A DNA stretch of 64,000 bases from contig BCIX01000007.1 in the NCBI GenBank assembly GCA_001600095.1, forward strand, positions 558,001-622,000. The letters are read 5' to 3'. The position numbers were made by a program, and so were the translations under genes. Shown here piece by piece: positions 24,998 through 36,615 of the stretch (position 1 is its first letter; each line of letters opens with the position of its first letter). A model generated the notes under the pieces. It worked only from the letters and a program-made list of their open reading frames with translations. It was not told the DNA's origin and did no database searches. This stretch comes from Bullera alba (taxonomy: Eukaryota > Basidiomycota > Tremellomycetes > Tremellales > Bulleraceae).

Positions 24998-25719
24998 CTA
25001 TGAATCCTAGAAAGTCAGATCAGTGAAAGAGGCGAGTCTCATTAGACTCACTTCTACCTCAGGTTCAAAGCTCAATACCGCATCCCGCCAGTGAGCATAT
25101 GGGATCGAGTTTTCCGCATCCCTCTGACATGTGTATACCGTTCTAACCAAGGCGATCAAGTAGGTCTTGGTGCATTGCTTGAGTTCCGAGAGGGGGAATG
25201 CCGATTTAGCCCCTCCTGCCGGTTGTCTGTATTTCGAAAGAGCGAGCCTGGCCAAGGCGATGTTGTCGTACTGGGATGCAATGGCAAAGACTTTCAATGG
25301 CTCCATGGTGGCATAGGGTGCGAGCTGGGAGGAAATGCATTGACGGATCACTGCGAAGTCGAATTGTCGGCACAAGTCCAGCATTTTCTCAATCGTCGAC
25401 CACGGCTCGAGTGCGCGTACCGAGCGAAAGTTGCCTTGACGCATGATCCTGACAAGTATTTCCGTCTCAGCAAGCGTCGCGGGGAAGTCAATCTTTGGGG
25501 GAGAACCTTCGAGTGTACGTGGGAGCGAGAGCATGTCGCTGAAGACGACACTAAGGGTCGAGTAGGGACATCAGCGGATATTCAGCTGGAGGAGAGCTAC
25601 TCGTGTCACGGGAGGGAAGTGCGCACCACGACTCACCTGTGGGCTTTAGGAAGGTTGGCATGCACCTCGACCTCCTTCCCATCGGTTGTAAGAAGTATCA
25701 CAGCGTCGTCTGGTGCCAT
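24998..25719 (-). CDS. BTB/POZ protein, subfamily 2 (copy J), intact
   Basis: Three exons, 25719-25637, 25550-25052 and 25006-24998, total 591 nt, 196 codons plus stop. Exon 1 is exactly 83 nt as in copies I, K and L and encodes DDAVILLTTDGKEVEVHA plus LPKAHR. After the shared phase-2 intron come SVVFSDMLSLPR, LDLCRQFDFAVIRQCISSQL and LKVFAIASQYDNIALARLAL. The exon ends SFEPEVE, and the third exon contributes Asp-Ser-stop behind a good CTGAC branch site. Reading through the second intron would extend the protein by 12 residues to a stop just before the proposed exon, so the spliced form is preferred because the neighbours behave alike. Confidence 0.85.
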
Positions 25720-26402
25720 ATTGACGTCCAGTTCCTGCTGCGAGATGGCGAAGCCGGATATCTGGGTTCGACGACTTAAGCGGTATCGAGGCGATCAATT
25801 CTTGACCAACCGGTGAAGGATGGCTCACGTCAGATAAAGCGATTGACCGAGGCGTGCCTGGAGACAGTCCTTCCTTCTTTCCTTGGCCTTCCTGCCCTTC
25901 GCGCCTTCACTGGACACTCTTCTGAACCGCTGCGCTCAGTTCCTGATCAATCACGGTACTCATTGTCACGACCGTACCCGACGGCCTGTAGAGTGTTTCT
26001 CCCTCCTCACATGATTGATTTAAGCGCGTCACATTTCCGTTCAGTAGCGAACTGTCTACGCTGCTTTCGATACTGCCAGAAGGGGAGCATAAAACGAGCT
26101 GAATCCACATATGGGTTGATCGAAGATAGGCAGAGAGCGAATTATGGAAGTGAAGTTGAGCACGTTGAGCAGGTTTTGTGGGACCGAGTGATGATAATCC
26201 AGCGATGGAGTGTAGCCTCGAAGATGCGAGATTGGACCGTGCACTCCCGCTGTCAAGTCGGGTAAAAGATACCTGTACACCTGCATGCTAGCATACAGAT
26301 GCAGATCGATATGCCCGGATACCATGGTCTGATGAGGATAGCTCGAGCCTCGAATCTCCCGACCTGGAGCCTCGAATCTCCCGACCTGGGTACACTAGTC
26401 CT
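25720..26402. other. Intergenic, BTB copies J and K
   Basis: Promoter of copy J and 3' flank of copy K. A perfect direct repeat of GAGCCTCGAATCTCCCGACCTGG occurs twice head to tail around 26345-26391. No gene seen. Confidence 0.5.
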
Positions 26403-27120
26403 CTAGAAAACCTGCAACCGGAATAAGCTGAACTGGTCGTCCTCTAAGATGAATGCGCACTCACATCTGGATTGAACTCCGCTACGCAGGTTCTCCATAT
26501 CCCCTCCTGTTGTGCTTCTGAGCATGTGCCCGTCTTCGACAAGACACGACCATACAAATGAAAGCATCGCATGAGGGCGAGGAGGTACGATATGGAACAC
26601 TCGTTCAAATTAAACAGACCGAACTCTTCTTCTTCTTCCTGGAAGATCTGTTCATAAGCGTTCGCCAGCACATAGCTGGCCGAGGCGATATTGTTGTAAT
26701 AAGAGGCGAATGTGAATACTTGTGCAGGTCTAATGGCGGCATAAAATACTAAACGCGAGACAAGACTGCTGCGGATATGCTGGAAATCGAACTTCTGGCA
26801 CAGATGAATAAGTCTCGTTGCCTGGCCGAAGCCAACGGACTCGAGGTCGATCGGGTCAGATTGCCCCATCGCTCTGACCAGCAGTTCGGTAATCGACTTC
26901 ATGGCCGGGAAGTCGATCTTGCGCGATGCCTGGCCGAGGGCAGGTGTATCGGATAACATGTCGGAGAAGACGGAACTACTGGGGATCAGAACATGTACAC
27001 TATCATTGGCGCAGATACTGGTGATCTTGTCGCGTACCTGTGTGCCCTGAGCAGATAGATCGGCACTTCCACCTCTGCCTTGTCGGTCGTCACCAAGATC
27101 ACTGTTTCGTCTCCGACCAT
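26403..27120 (-). CDS. BTB/POZ protein, subfamily 2 (copy K)
   Basis: Exons 27120-27038 (83 nt), 26975-26465 and, by analogy, 26411-26403, total 603 nt, 200 codons plus stop. Exon 1: MVGDETVILVTTDKAEVEVP and YLLRAHR. The acceptor offers two AGs three bases apart (after CCCCAG or CCCAGTAG); the second gives the family SxVF spacing (SSVFSDMLSDTP). Further motifs are LIHLCQKFDFQHIRSSLVSRL, AQVFTFASYYNNIASASYVL and LNECSISYLLALMRCFHLYG. An acidic EEEEE run sits in the loop where the family varies most. The second exon ends AEFNPD at a GTGAGT donor; the last exon would add Val-Phe-stop. That final exon is inferred from the neighbours. Confidence 0.82.
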
Positions 27121-27810
27121 CGTGACAGTGCTGTCCACCGCGTTGTGGTTTGGCACAGGTCGACTACGTTTAGACCCTACTCTAGTTGATGGAGAAGCGG
27201 AGCGTCGAGTTGGCGGGCAAGACGAACCACCAATGACGATCAAGTGGTGATAGCTGGCGGGGGCCGACCTTAAGCTAATCGGGATATCGAAGACTAGCGG
27301 GGCTCGCGCGTCGTCAAGTCCCCATGCTGTTCCGTTCGCGCCACGTTCGCGGCCGATCGCGACTTCGCGAAGTTGGACAAGCCCAGAGTGACAGAGTCCC
27401 TAGTCCCGGACAGGCGCCGCCAATTTGCACTCACAGGGTAACCTTAAGCGCGGCCTCCAAGCTCCAAGCTCCACCCAAAACCTCCCCACCATCTTGCCCA
27501 CCATTCACCTGCCTCTCTGTTCGCTCTCCATGTCAAATGGCATTCCAGCCTCAACACAGCTTCGCGTCAATTAGGCCGATCAGTGCCTCTGGAATAAGCC
27601 TGACTGATGCTTGACTCGTAGCAAGAACAGAAGCCGCGCGTGAGTATCGACTTCAAGGGCAGTATTGAGTGGATTGGCCTTGATTGATTGCATTCACATG
27701 TAACCATGACGGCAGCTTGAGACGCGCCCCATACGATCATTCCGATTTCACGAGCTGCTCCTGCTCTCTGCTGGGTCTGAGATGGTATTTTACCTAGCTG
27801 CCAAGCAACG
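27121..27810. other. Intergenic, BTB copies K and L
   Basis: Promoter of copy K, 3' flank of copy L and about 500 further bases without a recognisable gene. A short frame at 27324-27614 (plus) has a composition unlike the neighbours and no supporting splice sites, so it is not called. Confidence 0.45.
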
Positions 27811-28507
27811 TCAGCATTCCCTATGCGCGTTGAATTGTGGATGGCAAGTGTTGACTAGACTCACCGTTTGGGCGCGAAAGATCGTACAGACCTCTTCCAT
27901 ACATCGACGTTGATCGACTCCGGACGTCCAAAATCGTGGGGTTCGGCATGTCTCATACACCTGTTGAGCACGTCGATCAGTCCTAATAGGTATGGCGTGG
28001 TGCAATCTCCCAGATCCTTGTGGGGAAACCCTTCTGTCAGCTGCTTTCTGCTGAGTTTGTCATACTCGAGAAGAGCTGCTTTGGCTAAGGTGATATCGTC
28101 CCACTGAGATGCGATACTGAATAACCTCATCGGATTGCCTGGAGCAAATTTGAAAAGACGACCTAAAGCTGCCGTTGCAAGGATTGTCATGCTGAATTGT
28201 CGACAGAGTTTGAGGAAATGTGTCACCTCATCAAGGGTCACAAATTCCAAGGTCTCCGATCCAGCCATTACACCGACGAGCTTGTCTGCTTGAGCCTTCG
28301 TAATGTCGAGCTCGATTCGCTCCTTGTCGCCTCCTAGCTTGGGAGTGTCGGTCATCATGTCTGCGAAGACGGCACTGCAGGTTAACGTCAGCCCAAGCAT
28401 TACTCCGCGGACGGCTCAACGTGCCTGTGCGCCCTGAGGAGGTAGCCTTGTACCGGGACCTCGTGCCCGTCGGTAGTACAGACGTAGACGGTGCCCGAGT
28501 TGTCCAT
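27811..28507 (-). CDS. BTB/POZ protein, subfamily 2 (copy L), GC-AG first intron
   Basis: Exons 28507-28425 (83 nt), 28374-27865 and 27820-27811, total 603 nt, 200 codons plus stop. Exon 1: MDNSGTVYVCTTDGHEVPV and YLLRAHR. In all sister genes the donor after CACAG is GT; here it is CACAG followed by GCACGT, so the intron would be GC-AG. The acceptor CTGCAG opens SAVFADMMTDTPK as expected. Later motifs: FLKLCRQFSMTILATAALGRL, MRLFSIASQWDDITLAKAAL and LGDCTTPYLLGLIDVLNRC. The second exon ends SFAPKR at GTGAGT; splicing adds Glu-Cys-stop, retention gives a stop directly after Arg (27863-27861). If the GC donor is not used, the gene is non-functional. Confidence 0.78.
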
Positions 28508-28940
28508 CTTGTCGAAGACGGGTGGTGTCGGTTGTGGTGATTGATTAGATGTCAAGATGTTGAATGCTGATATGTATGCTAAACTGGTTTGATCTTGTAT
28601 CTAGTCAGCCTGATCTTGAGAGCCTGATTTCTCTGATTCTATAGACTGATGGGTTTCAACCCTGTTCCTGGTACACGAGGCTTGTGGGCGAATGACGGAC
28701 GTCATCGATGACGAGGATCGGCAGAGACTATCACCGCGACAGGCCGTCAGCAGACGAGCCTCAGCTTACTGTAGTGCAATCGCTCGTCAGTGTACTGATC
28801 CGACGGATTCTAGAGTGATGTCGGGTTCAGCTCGGTTCTTGCCCATAGTTGCGCTTGATCCTCTCTCTCCGTTCTCCGCTGAATTTTGGCCCGCCGTCCG
28901 AGCAAGACACAGTATACATCCTTCTACAAGTACCCAAGAT
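28508..28940. other. Intergenic, BTB copy L and GMP synthase
   Basis: Promoter of copy L and the 3' flank of the GMP synthase gene. No other feature was recognised. Confidence 0.45.
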
Positions 28941-31229
28941 CTATAGCCACTCAACACTGCTCTCGTCAGCCATCGCCACATTGCATCCCACACATCACTC
29001 ACGTTCCGGGAGGTTTCGACGTGACGTCGTACACGACTCGGTTGACACCCTTGACCTGAGGTTCATAATTAGTCACAGCCCTTCGTCAGTGCGGCTGGAT
29101 GACTCACCTCGTTTGTAATTCTCGAGGAAATCTTCTTCAGAACGGCGGGAGGGAAGACGAACCTGTCACAAAGTATCAGCCCAGCGTCTCGAGGGTGTAG
29201 GGATACCTTGAATCTTGGACTCACCAATCAGCGGTCATGAAGTCCTCCGTGGACACTGCTCTCAGAGCAACGACCTGGTCATACGTCCTAGCGTCTCCAG
29301 CGACACCAACGGCCTTGACGGGCAACAAAGCCACAAAGGCCTGAGAGATCTGGTCGTAGAGACCGGCTTTCCTTACTTCCTCGATGTAGATGTCGTCTGC
29401 CAATTGCAGAATCTCAATCTGATCCCTGGTGACCTCTCCCAAGATTCGGATGGCGAGTCCTGGTCCTGGGAACGGATGTCTGCCAACGAGGTGGGCGGGA
29501 ATGTCGAGGAGTCTTCCAAGAGCTCGGACCTCGTCTGTACGTGCCATTGCTCAGTATGTGGTTTTCAGATATGGGCAATTTGGCTCGGCTCACCCTTGAA
29601 CAGCTCTCGCAGAGGCTCTATCAATTTCAACTTCATGTTCTCCAGCAGTCCTCCGACGTTGTGGTGCGTCTTGATAGTCGCACTGGGTCCCTTGAAGCTG
29701 ATACTCTCAATGACATCCGGGTACAGTGTGCCCTGGAGCAACCACTCGATCTTGCCCTTGGCCTCTCCACCCTTCTCCTCGAGCTCCTTCTCGGCCGCGG
29801 CCTCGATCTTGGCGGCCTCATCCTCGAACACCTCGATGAACGTGTTTCCAATGATCTTCCTCTTCCTCTCTGGGTCCTCGACACCCTTCAGTCGCTCCAG
29901 AAACAAGTTGGAAGCGTCCACGACGGTGAGGTTGACACCGAGATCCTCCGTCAACATCTTCTTCACCTTCTTCGCCTCATCCATTCGCAAGACACCGTTG
30001 TCGACCATGATGGCGTGGAACCTGGCCTGAGCGTCAATACAAGTTCCGCATATTGAGCTACCGCTCATCTCACCTGTCTCCAATAGCCTCGTGCATCAAC
30101 TTGGCGGCGACTGTCGAGTCGACACCTCCACTGACGGCACCAATGACCTGGCCCTTGGTTCCGCAAATCTCCCTGATCCTGGCAATCTCTTTGGGAATGA
30201 AAGAGTCCTAAATGGTCCATCAGCGCTGCACTTCCGAACTCAACAGCGTCCTCGCTTTACTGACCATGCTCCATCCGCCATCGATTTGGCAGACGTTTCG
30301 GACGAAAGCAGCAATGACCTCCTTTCCTTTAGGACTGTGCGAGACTTCTGGGTGGAATTGGACGCCGAAGATGGGTTTCGACTCGTGAGCGATAGCGGTA
30401 AAGGGGGAGCTTGATGTGGAAGCGATGGTGTTGAAGCCTTCTGGGATGGATTTGACCTGATCACCGTGCGACATCCAGACCTAGATAGATGCGTTAGAAA
30501 AGACAATCTGCAACACGAGAATCCAATCGGAGATGCAGACAGCCATCATGATTACGCAGCCATCACGATGACAAACTCTGCTCCATCAAATACCGCGAAT
30601 GCCCAACTCACCTGCATGCCTCCATCCTCTTCCATCTGGATACCCTCGAACAGCCTGTCTCCGTGGTTTCCGACCTTCTGGACCTCAATCTTGGCATATC
30701 CGTACTCCTTGTGGGTGTGAGCCTCGACGTTTCCGCCGTGCGTCCTAGCGATTTCTTGCAGACCGTAGCAAATACCGAGGATTGGAACGCCGAGCTCGAA
30801 CACTGCTGGGTCGACGTGCGGGGCGTCGGATGCGTAGACCGAATATGGCGATCCAGAGAGGATGACACCTAGCGTATCGTTAATACAGCACTAAATCGTC
30901 AGGACAGCGAGTTGAGGAGGCGGACCTTTTGGTTTCCAAGTCAGGTCGGCAATCTTCTGCGTGCATGGCAGCATCTCGCAGTAGACCTGATGATCACCAA
31001 TGTCAGCTTGCCACTACAATGCCAAAAGTTCTAGCTCACATTGAGTTCACGACATCTCCTGGTGATCAGATGCGAGTACTACACATTCTTATCAGCTTGT
31101 TGTTGACTCGAAACAATTCAATGTTCAGTCCGCTCTCGGCAAGGACGGGATGTCAATACCACACACCTGGGATCCAAAGTCCAGGATCAGGATCGAGTCG
31201 TACAGACTATGAATCTCCTCGGCTGGCAT
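28941..31229 (-). CDS. GUA1: GMP synthase (glutamine-hydrolysing)
   Basis: Converts XMP to GMP using ATP and glutamine, the last step of guanylate synthesis, in the cytosol. The first exon (31229-31167) encodes [10 protein letters not shown]; a 39-nt exon (31078-31040) gives [13 protein letters not shown]. The glutamine amidotransferase domain shows [12 protein letters not shown], the nucleophile in ILGICYGLQ, and [12 protein letters not shown]. The ATP-pyrophosphatase domain starts with the P-loop [15 protein letters not shown], and the dimerisation domain has [17 protein letters not shown]. The C-terminus is reached by splicing across 28990-28957: ...[12 protein letters not shown] joins VEWL-stop at 28941; the reading matches the usual PPGT(I/V)EWE ending with Leu in the last place. 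About ten exons in all. Gene symbol is by orthology to the yeast gene. Confidence 0.95.
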
Positions 31230-31573
31230 GGTGGTAGATTGTGGTATGGATAGGTATGAAGCTGTTCAACACCTTTACCGCGAGATAGATCACGGTTCTA
31301 GTCGTGGTGGTCGTCCGAAAAGTCAAAAATCTTGCGCGGGGCTGCTATCTTAAAAGCGGGACCAATTAAGCTCTACTCCTGGCTGGGTTATCAGTTGCCC
31401 GCTTCGCCGGTCGAAGACAGAGAACTGCGTGTAGCTATTCGTGCATGCTTCGTGGTCATTGTATGTGGAGGTCATAGAGAGCGTGTCATAAGGACATTGA
31501 GACAGTGATACGGAGGGATTGGTCGTCTAATATAGGAGAAAGGTAATCGTGTTCATGATTGGTCAAGTGACGA
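31230..31573. other. Intergenic, GMP synthase promoter
   Basis: Promoter of GMP synthase and 3' flank of the kinase gene. No motif was singled out. Confidence 0.45.
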
Positions 31574-34500
31574 TCACATGCGGATCGGACTGGCCATTTG
31601 TGACGTCTGGGGTATTTGTGGCGTGGTGAATCGTGATTGTGGCGGAAGGACAGGTGTACTAGGTGCGCTGCTTGCCCACCTGACCGGTGGACCGGGTCTA
31701 GGGGAAGTGGCACCGATTTGGTGGGTCAATGTGACTGGACTGAGGCGAGAGTTGTTCTGGTAGGCGTATGCCTGTTGATTGCTAGGACGGGCGTGGATAC
31801 CAGTACCAAAGGTGGCAGAGGTGGGAGTGGTAGGATTGCTCGAAGCGAACGTTCGGCGAGGAGGACCATTCTGCTCGATGACCGATTTCAACTGATCAAA
31901 CACGTGCTTGAACGAAGACTGAGCGCCCTTCTCCTGAGTGAGAGAGACCAAGGTGTTGTGACCTCCCGAGGCATTGGGTGTTGATCGGGTGAATTCGACC
32001 TTGAATCTGACACCCTTGGCGCCAGTGAGATTGCCTTGAGCGTCTCGAACTTCCTCCAAGCGGCACTTGAGCCCTCTCATGCCGTCGATCTCCACCACGG
32101 CGACTCGTACACCAAGGTCGGTCAGAGCCTTTCTGGTGTTTTCGCGAGTATTGGCCACATTGTCCATCGAGAGCAAGGTGCAGGAAGGAGGCTTGAACGA
32201 GAAGAGGTTGTTGAACCAGCTCCTCTTTGGCGAAGGTCCAACACCGCCCACAGAGGAAGCCGAAGAGAATGTCGAGGTGCCGGTGCTGGGTCCAGCAAGG
32301 TCCCTGGTGTATGGCACGGGGTCGATGGTCACTAATGAGAAGTTTGTCAGTATGTTGCAACAAGATATTGTCTTGAGACCCGGGCACTCACCCTTCTTCT
32401 TCTTCTTCAGCATGCCAAAGGCGTCTTGGTTCCTGTGGGCGGAGAAGCCACTCTGCTTGCTGCCCCAACTCGAATCGCTGGCTGGAACGTCGGCGTTGTC
32501 AATGACGACATACGACGTGTCCCTCGGCAACAGGCTTTCCACCTGCTGCACTGGCTTTCTCCGACTTCCCGCGCTACCCGTGTTGGCCGACGTCAGAGGA
32601 GGAGGTGGGGCCGCCCTTGTAGGTTGCTGTCGCATAGCCGAGGGTGGAGGGGGAGGAGCCGCTCGTTGAGCTTGCATCACCTGACCGTGGTGCTCTTGCG
32701 CCGAAGCGTTCGATGACCAAGGTGTCGGACCCGATGAGACAAAGTTTGGCGAGTACATGGGTTGAGGCGAGGCCGCCTCGACTGGGTGCCGAGAACTTGA
32801 GGCGTTGGATGACGCGTACGACCACCGGTTGGTATTGGCCGTATTGGCGCTGTTCATGGGGTACAACCCGGGTCTCGCACCATGTTGAGCGGGAGGATGA
32901 CCGAATCCGAGACCGACCAGGGGGGATTGCTGGGCGGACATAGGCGGCATCGAGTGGTGGTGGATCGTTGAGGGAGCATGCGAGTACTCTGAAGCCATCT
33001 CAGTCTCGTCATCGTCCGCATCTGCGAACTGATTCGGGTCGACCGTCTCTGTGGCATCATCGTGGTCTGATACCGTGGGGAGAGTGTTGGCGTAGGCGAG
33101 GTACGCGTTGTAGTCGCTAGCCATGGCCGCAGAGTTGGTGGACGACGCATTGGACACGATCGAGCTACGGATATTCATCGTGTTGAGCTGGTTGGCGACC
33201 TCGTTGAAGAAGTGCTGTAGCTGCTCGTCGTGAACGAGAGGCACGTTCAACGGGGAACCAGATTGGGGTATCATCGATGGCGATACGGCCTCGCCCATCG
33301 ATCTCGGTCGAGGAGAAAGAGGCGATCCAAGAACAGGTGGGGAAGAGAGAATTAGATCTTTTGTCGGAGTAGCCTCTTGCAGGACGATACTAGGCGTGGA
33401 GGTGTTTTGGCCAGATTCCGAAGGAGCGTATGACGATCCTCGAGTGACTAGCGCGGGTCGAGGACCTTTGGGTGGCGCGAGCTTGTTTGGAGTCACGTCC
33501 ATCGTCTCGACTCGCTGAGGGCCAGCGGCCTTCTTAGGCGTCGGCGCTTGGGGTCGAGCAGCGACCGGAGAAGGAGCGCGATCTTGCAGTGTCTCGTTCT
33601 CGCCGAGGGGTGTCAGACGAGGTCGCTCCATTGGCTGTGGCGCACCGCCCTTTCTCTTCGCTGGCGAAGGAGCAGATCGACCTTCTCGCTCTCGTCGAGC
33701 ATGTCGTCGCGCTCGAGCCTCTTCGTCCTCTTCATCGTCCATGTTGTAGTTTTCGAGGTGCTTGTTTCGGTACTTTATCAACAGGTGGTAGATGGCCTTC
33801 TCCCAGGTTTTCCTAGATACAAAGTCAACAACGTGCCGGATCTCTCTAACACCTGTACTCACTCTTTGCTCATCAAAGCTGCGATGATCTCGTCGTCGGC
33901 AGCACCGCTCCACAGAGTCTTCAAGTTGCCCATGATATCACTATCGATCTCCTCGGGGGAGTTGACCGGTCGCTCCACCTCATCCAAGGATGGAGGGGAG
34001 ACGAATTGTCTTCCGGGGATGGGTCGGATCGGCCGCGAGGTGAAGAAAGGGTGGGCGAGGATCTCTGGCATGGTGATTCGCTTTACTGGATCTTTCTCCA
34101 GCATCCTCGTGAGCAGACTCCTGGCCGGTTCCTTGATCTCATCAGGCATCTCAAAGACGCCGATCTTGACTTTCTGCAATAACGACCTGATGTTGTCGTC
34201 GTCAAAGGGCAGTCTGCCGGTAAGCAGGGCGAAGAGGATGATACCGCAGGACCAGATATCGGAAGAGCTTCCATGGTAGGCTTTTCCCTATTCCCAAACC
34301 TCATCAGCCGTCTGTCTAAGGCGGGCTGAAGGTGTGCTCACCGCTACGATTTCCGGACTTGCGTAGTGCGGACTTCCACAACTGGTCTCCAGCATGCGCT
34401 CTCCAGCTTCCCAGGCGGCCATACCAAAGTCGGCAACTTTGATGTTCTTGTCCTTGTCCAATAGCAGGTTCTCCGGCTTCAAGTCTCGGTGGCAGATGTT

Positions 34501-35140
34501 GAAGCGGTGGCAGTAGTCGACAGCGTGGATGATTTGCTGGAAGTAATGCAATGCCTCGGATATAGGCAGTCGTCCTCTCTTGACCAAGTAGTCGAATAGC
34601 TCGCCTCCGGGAACATACTCCATGATCAGATACCTAAATCGCGGAGTCAGAACCTGCCAGGTTAAAAAGCCTCCTGATAGCACTCACAGCTCGCTACTCG
34701 TCTCCCAGACGTCGAAGAGGTTCAGCACGTTGGGGTGGTCGATCAACTTCATGATGACAATCTCCCGCTCGATGCCCAACATGACCTTGTCGGCCTTTGC
34801 CCCCGCTTCCGACATTGACATCCGGGATGTGAGGATGAGACCCTTGGGGACGATCTTGATCGCGGCGTATTTGCCCGTGATGGCATGTTTGGCGATTTTG
34901 ACACGGCCTACAGTCGTCAGCAAGTCATCTCACCTAAGACCGATGTTTGGTCATCCGCAAGGGACACTCACCTGAGGAGCCTTTGCCGATTGTCCTGCCT
35001 ATCCTCCACTGTCCGATCATCTTCGCGTCGTCTCGATGATTACTGCTTCCCGTCCTCTTCCTGCTAACTCCTCCCTCCCTCTCTCTCGCTGATCCCGAGG
35101 CCGCTTGCCTCGAGCTGGAACCCTGATTCGAAGACGACAT
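31574..35140 (-). CDS. Gin4/Hsl1/Nim1-type serine/threonine kinase (CAMKL)
   Basis: Septin/bud-neck or cell-cycle kinase of the Nim1/Cdr2/Gin4/Hsl1 group; such kinases restrain Wee1 or organise septins. The N-terminal kinase domain is nearly complete: [25 protein letters not shown] (glycine loop, Lys), [17 protein letters not shown] hinge, [13 protein letters not shown] catalytic loop, KVADFGMA, and [11 protein letters not shown] activation segment, then [28 protein letters not shown]-like segment follows ([20 protein letters not shown], then [16 protein letters not shown]). The long middle is Pro/Ser-rich. The C-terminal 200 residues ([14 protein letters not shown], then FKVEF and [11 protein letters not shown]) resemble the membrane-binding KA1-type domain of the group. 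Roughly eight exons; start [10 protein letters not shown]. The exact orthologue within the group is not decided. Confidence 0.9.
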
Positions 35141-36615
35141 TGCGAAGTGGTAGTCGGAGTTTCGACTACGTTTTGGTGAGTTACGGGGAAATATCGATGA
35201 TCGCCGATATCATTCGGACTGGGTTGGTCGTGATTGAAATATCGTCAAACTGAAGTAGAGTAATGTCGATCCAAAGAATGATGTCGGTGTAAGAGTACGC
35301 GTAGGTGAAGTAGCGGATTGGAAGAAAGCAAGTTGTTCTAGGAATAGGTGTTGGTCGGAGTAGTAGTTGTTTGGTCGATGTTTGACAAGTTGATATATCC
35401 CTACAATCGGGATCGTGTGAGCGGGTACTGGTGATTCTTTCGACTGGTGATGGTGGTAATGAGCGTGGTGTAGTTGGTGGTGTATCAGTCAAAGAGCGTG
35501 GTGTCGAGCGCGACAATCGTGATGAGCAAGGAGGATAGGATGATGTGGAAAGTGAGCAAAGAGGGATCGTGGAATAGGAGACCGATACACGACGGACCAT
35601 CTCTCATAGTCACAGGACTTGTCGCTACGTGAGATGTTTGGTCTGACGGTGTGACGCCGTCAGCTTAGGCCCCTGTAAAGGCCGGACCGTGGCAGCAGGA
35701 GGTATCGCAGCCTGGAGCTCAAGGAGGCTCAAGGGCATACCGGCCCAGCCGGATGTGCAGCATGTGCGAGGAACGTAATGCCGGTCCTGGCCGTTCTCTA
35801 ATGCTCTAGAGAAACGCCTCTCGCCTGGACCTTTCACCATCGTTGCAGACTAAAAAGTAAAATCAGCCGCGACCCTGGCTATCCCCAGCAGTCACCGCGG
35901 CGTGCCGCACGTCCTTCATACGGCCAGGAGGAGCGCACCTGAGCGCACGAGCATTGCCGACTTTGTTTGTCTCATTCCCTCGATGATCGATGTCGTCAGG
36001 GTGACAAGGGTGAGAGGGGAACATGCTGCCAAAGTGACTTGTCTCGTCGTATGGACGGTGGGAACGTTCAGCGGTGTTACGTTTAAAAACAAGATCGGAA
36101 CGGCGCACGGGCGGCACATTTCAAGATTTCCAATATTGCAAATTCTATCCGCCGCTGGTTTGTTTACGCGTCGAGATCGAGAATGCTTCCGCCGCGGGTT
36201 CCCGGCAATCGGGATCCGCTATCCGCTGCTCTTCATAGCTGCTCTTCGATCGACTTTGGCTGATCTGCGATGCATAGTCTGGTCAGGTCGATGCTTGTAC
36301 GAGATCCTGCCAGATCTGGGTGTGATCGCGCATGGTCAGCCAGCAATCCGCTGCAGATCTACTGCATCGATGAATAAGCCGTAGAGAGCGATCTACAACT
36401 GAGAATCGATATCAAATTAGATCCCCGAAGCCACTGGCTGACAGATATCACTCCGGGTCCGTAGCCCTCGTCTATGCCATTCAGACTGACTCAATAGATC
36501 AACATCTACACGCGGTTGACAGACGGTGACATGCGTGACTGAAATTGGGGGCTCGAGAAATCCGATATGAACGGTGGGTCGAGTGCTGAAATGGTAACGT
36601 TCAATGCCACAATAA
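35141..36615. other. Intergenic, 1.5 kb, kinase promoter
   Basis: Holds the kinase promoter and the 3' flank of the Sel1-repeat gene. Short frames on both strands (for example 35902-36384 plus) lack any recognisable motif and splice support. Nothing else was seen. Confidence 0.5.

Noticed and set aside
29215..30056. Long plus-strand frames over GMP synthase
   Set aside because: Antisense to well conserved GMP synthase exons; no independent domain.
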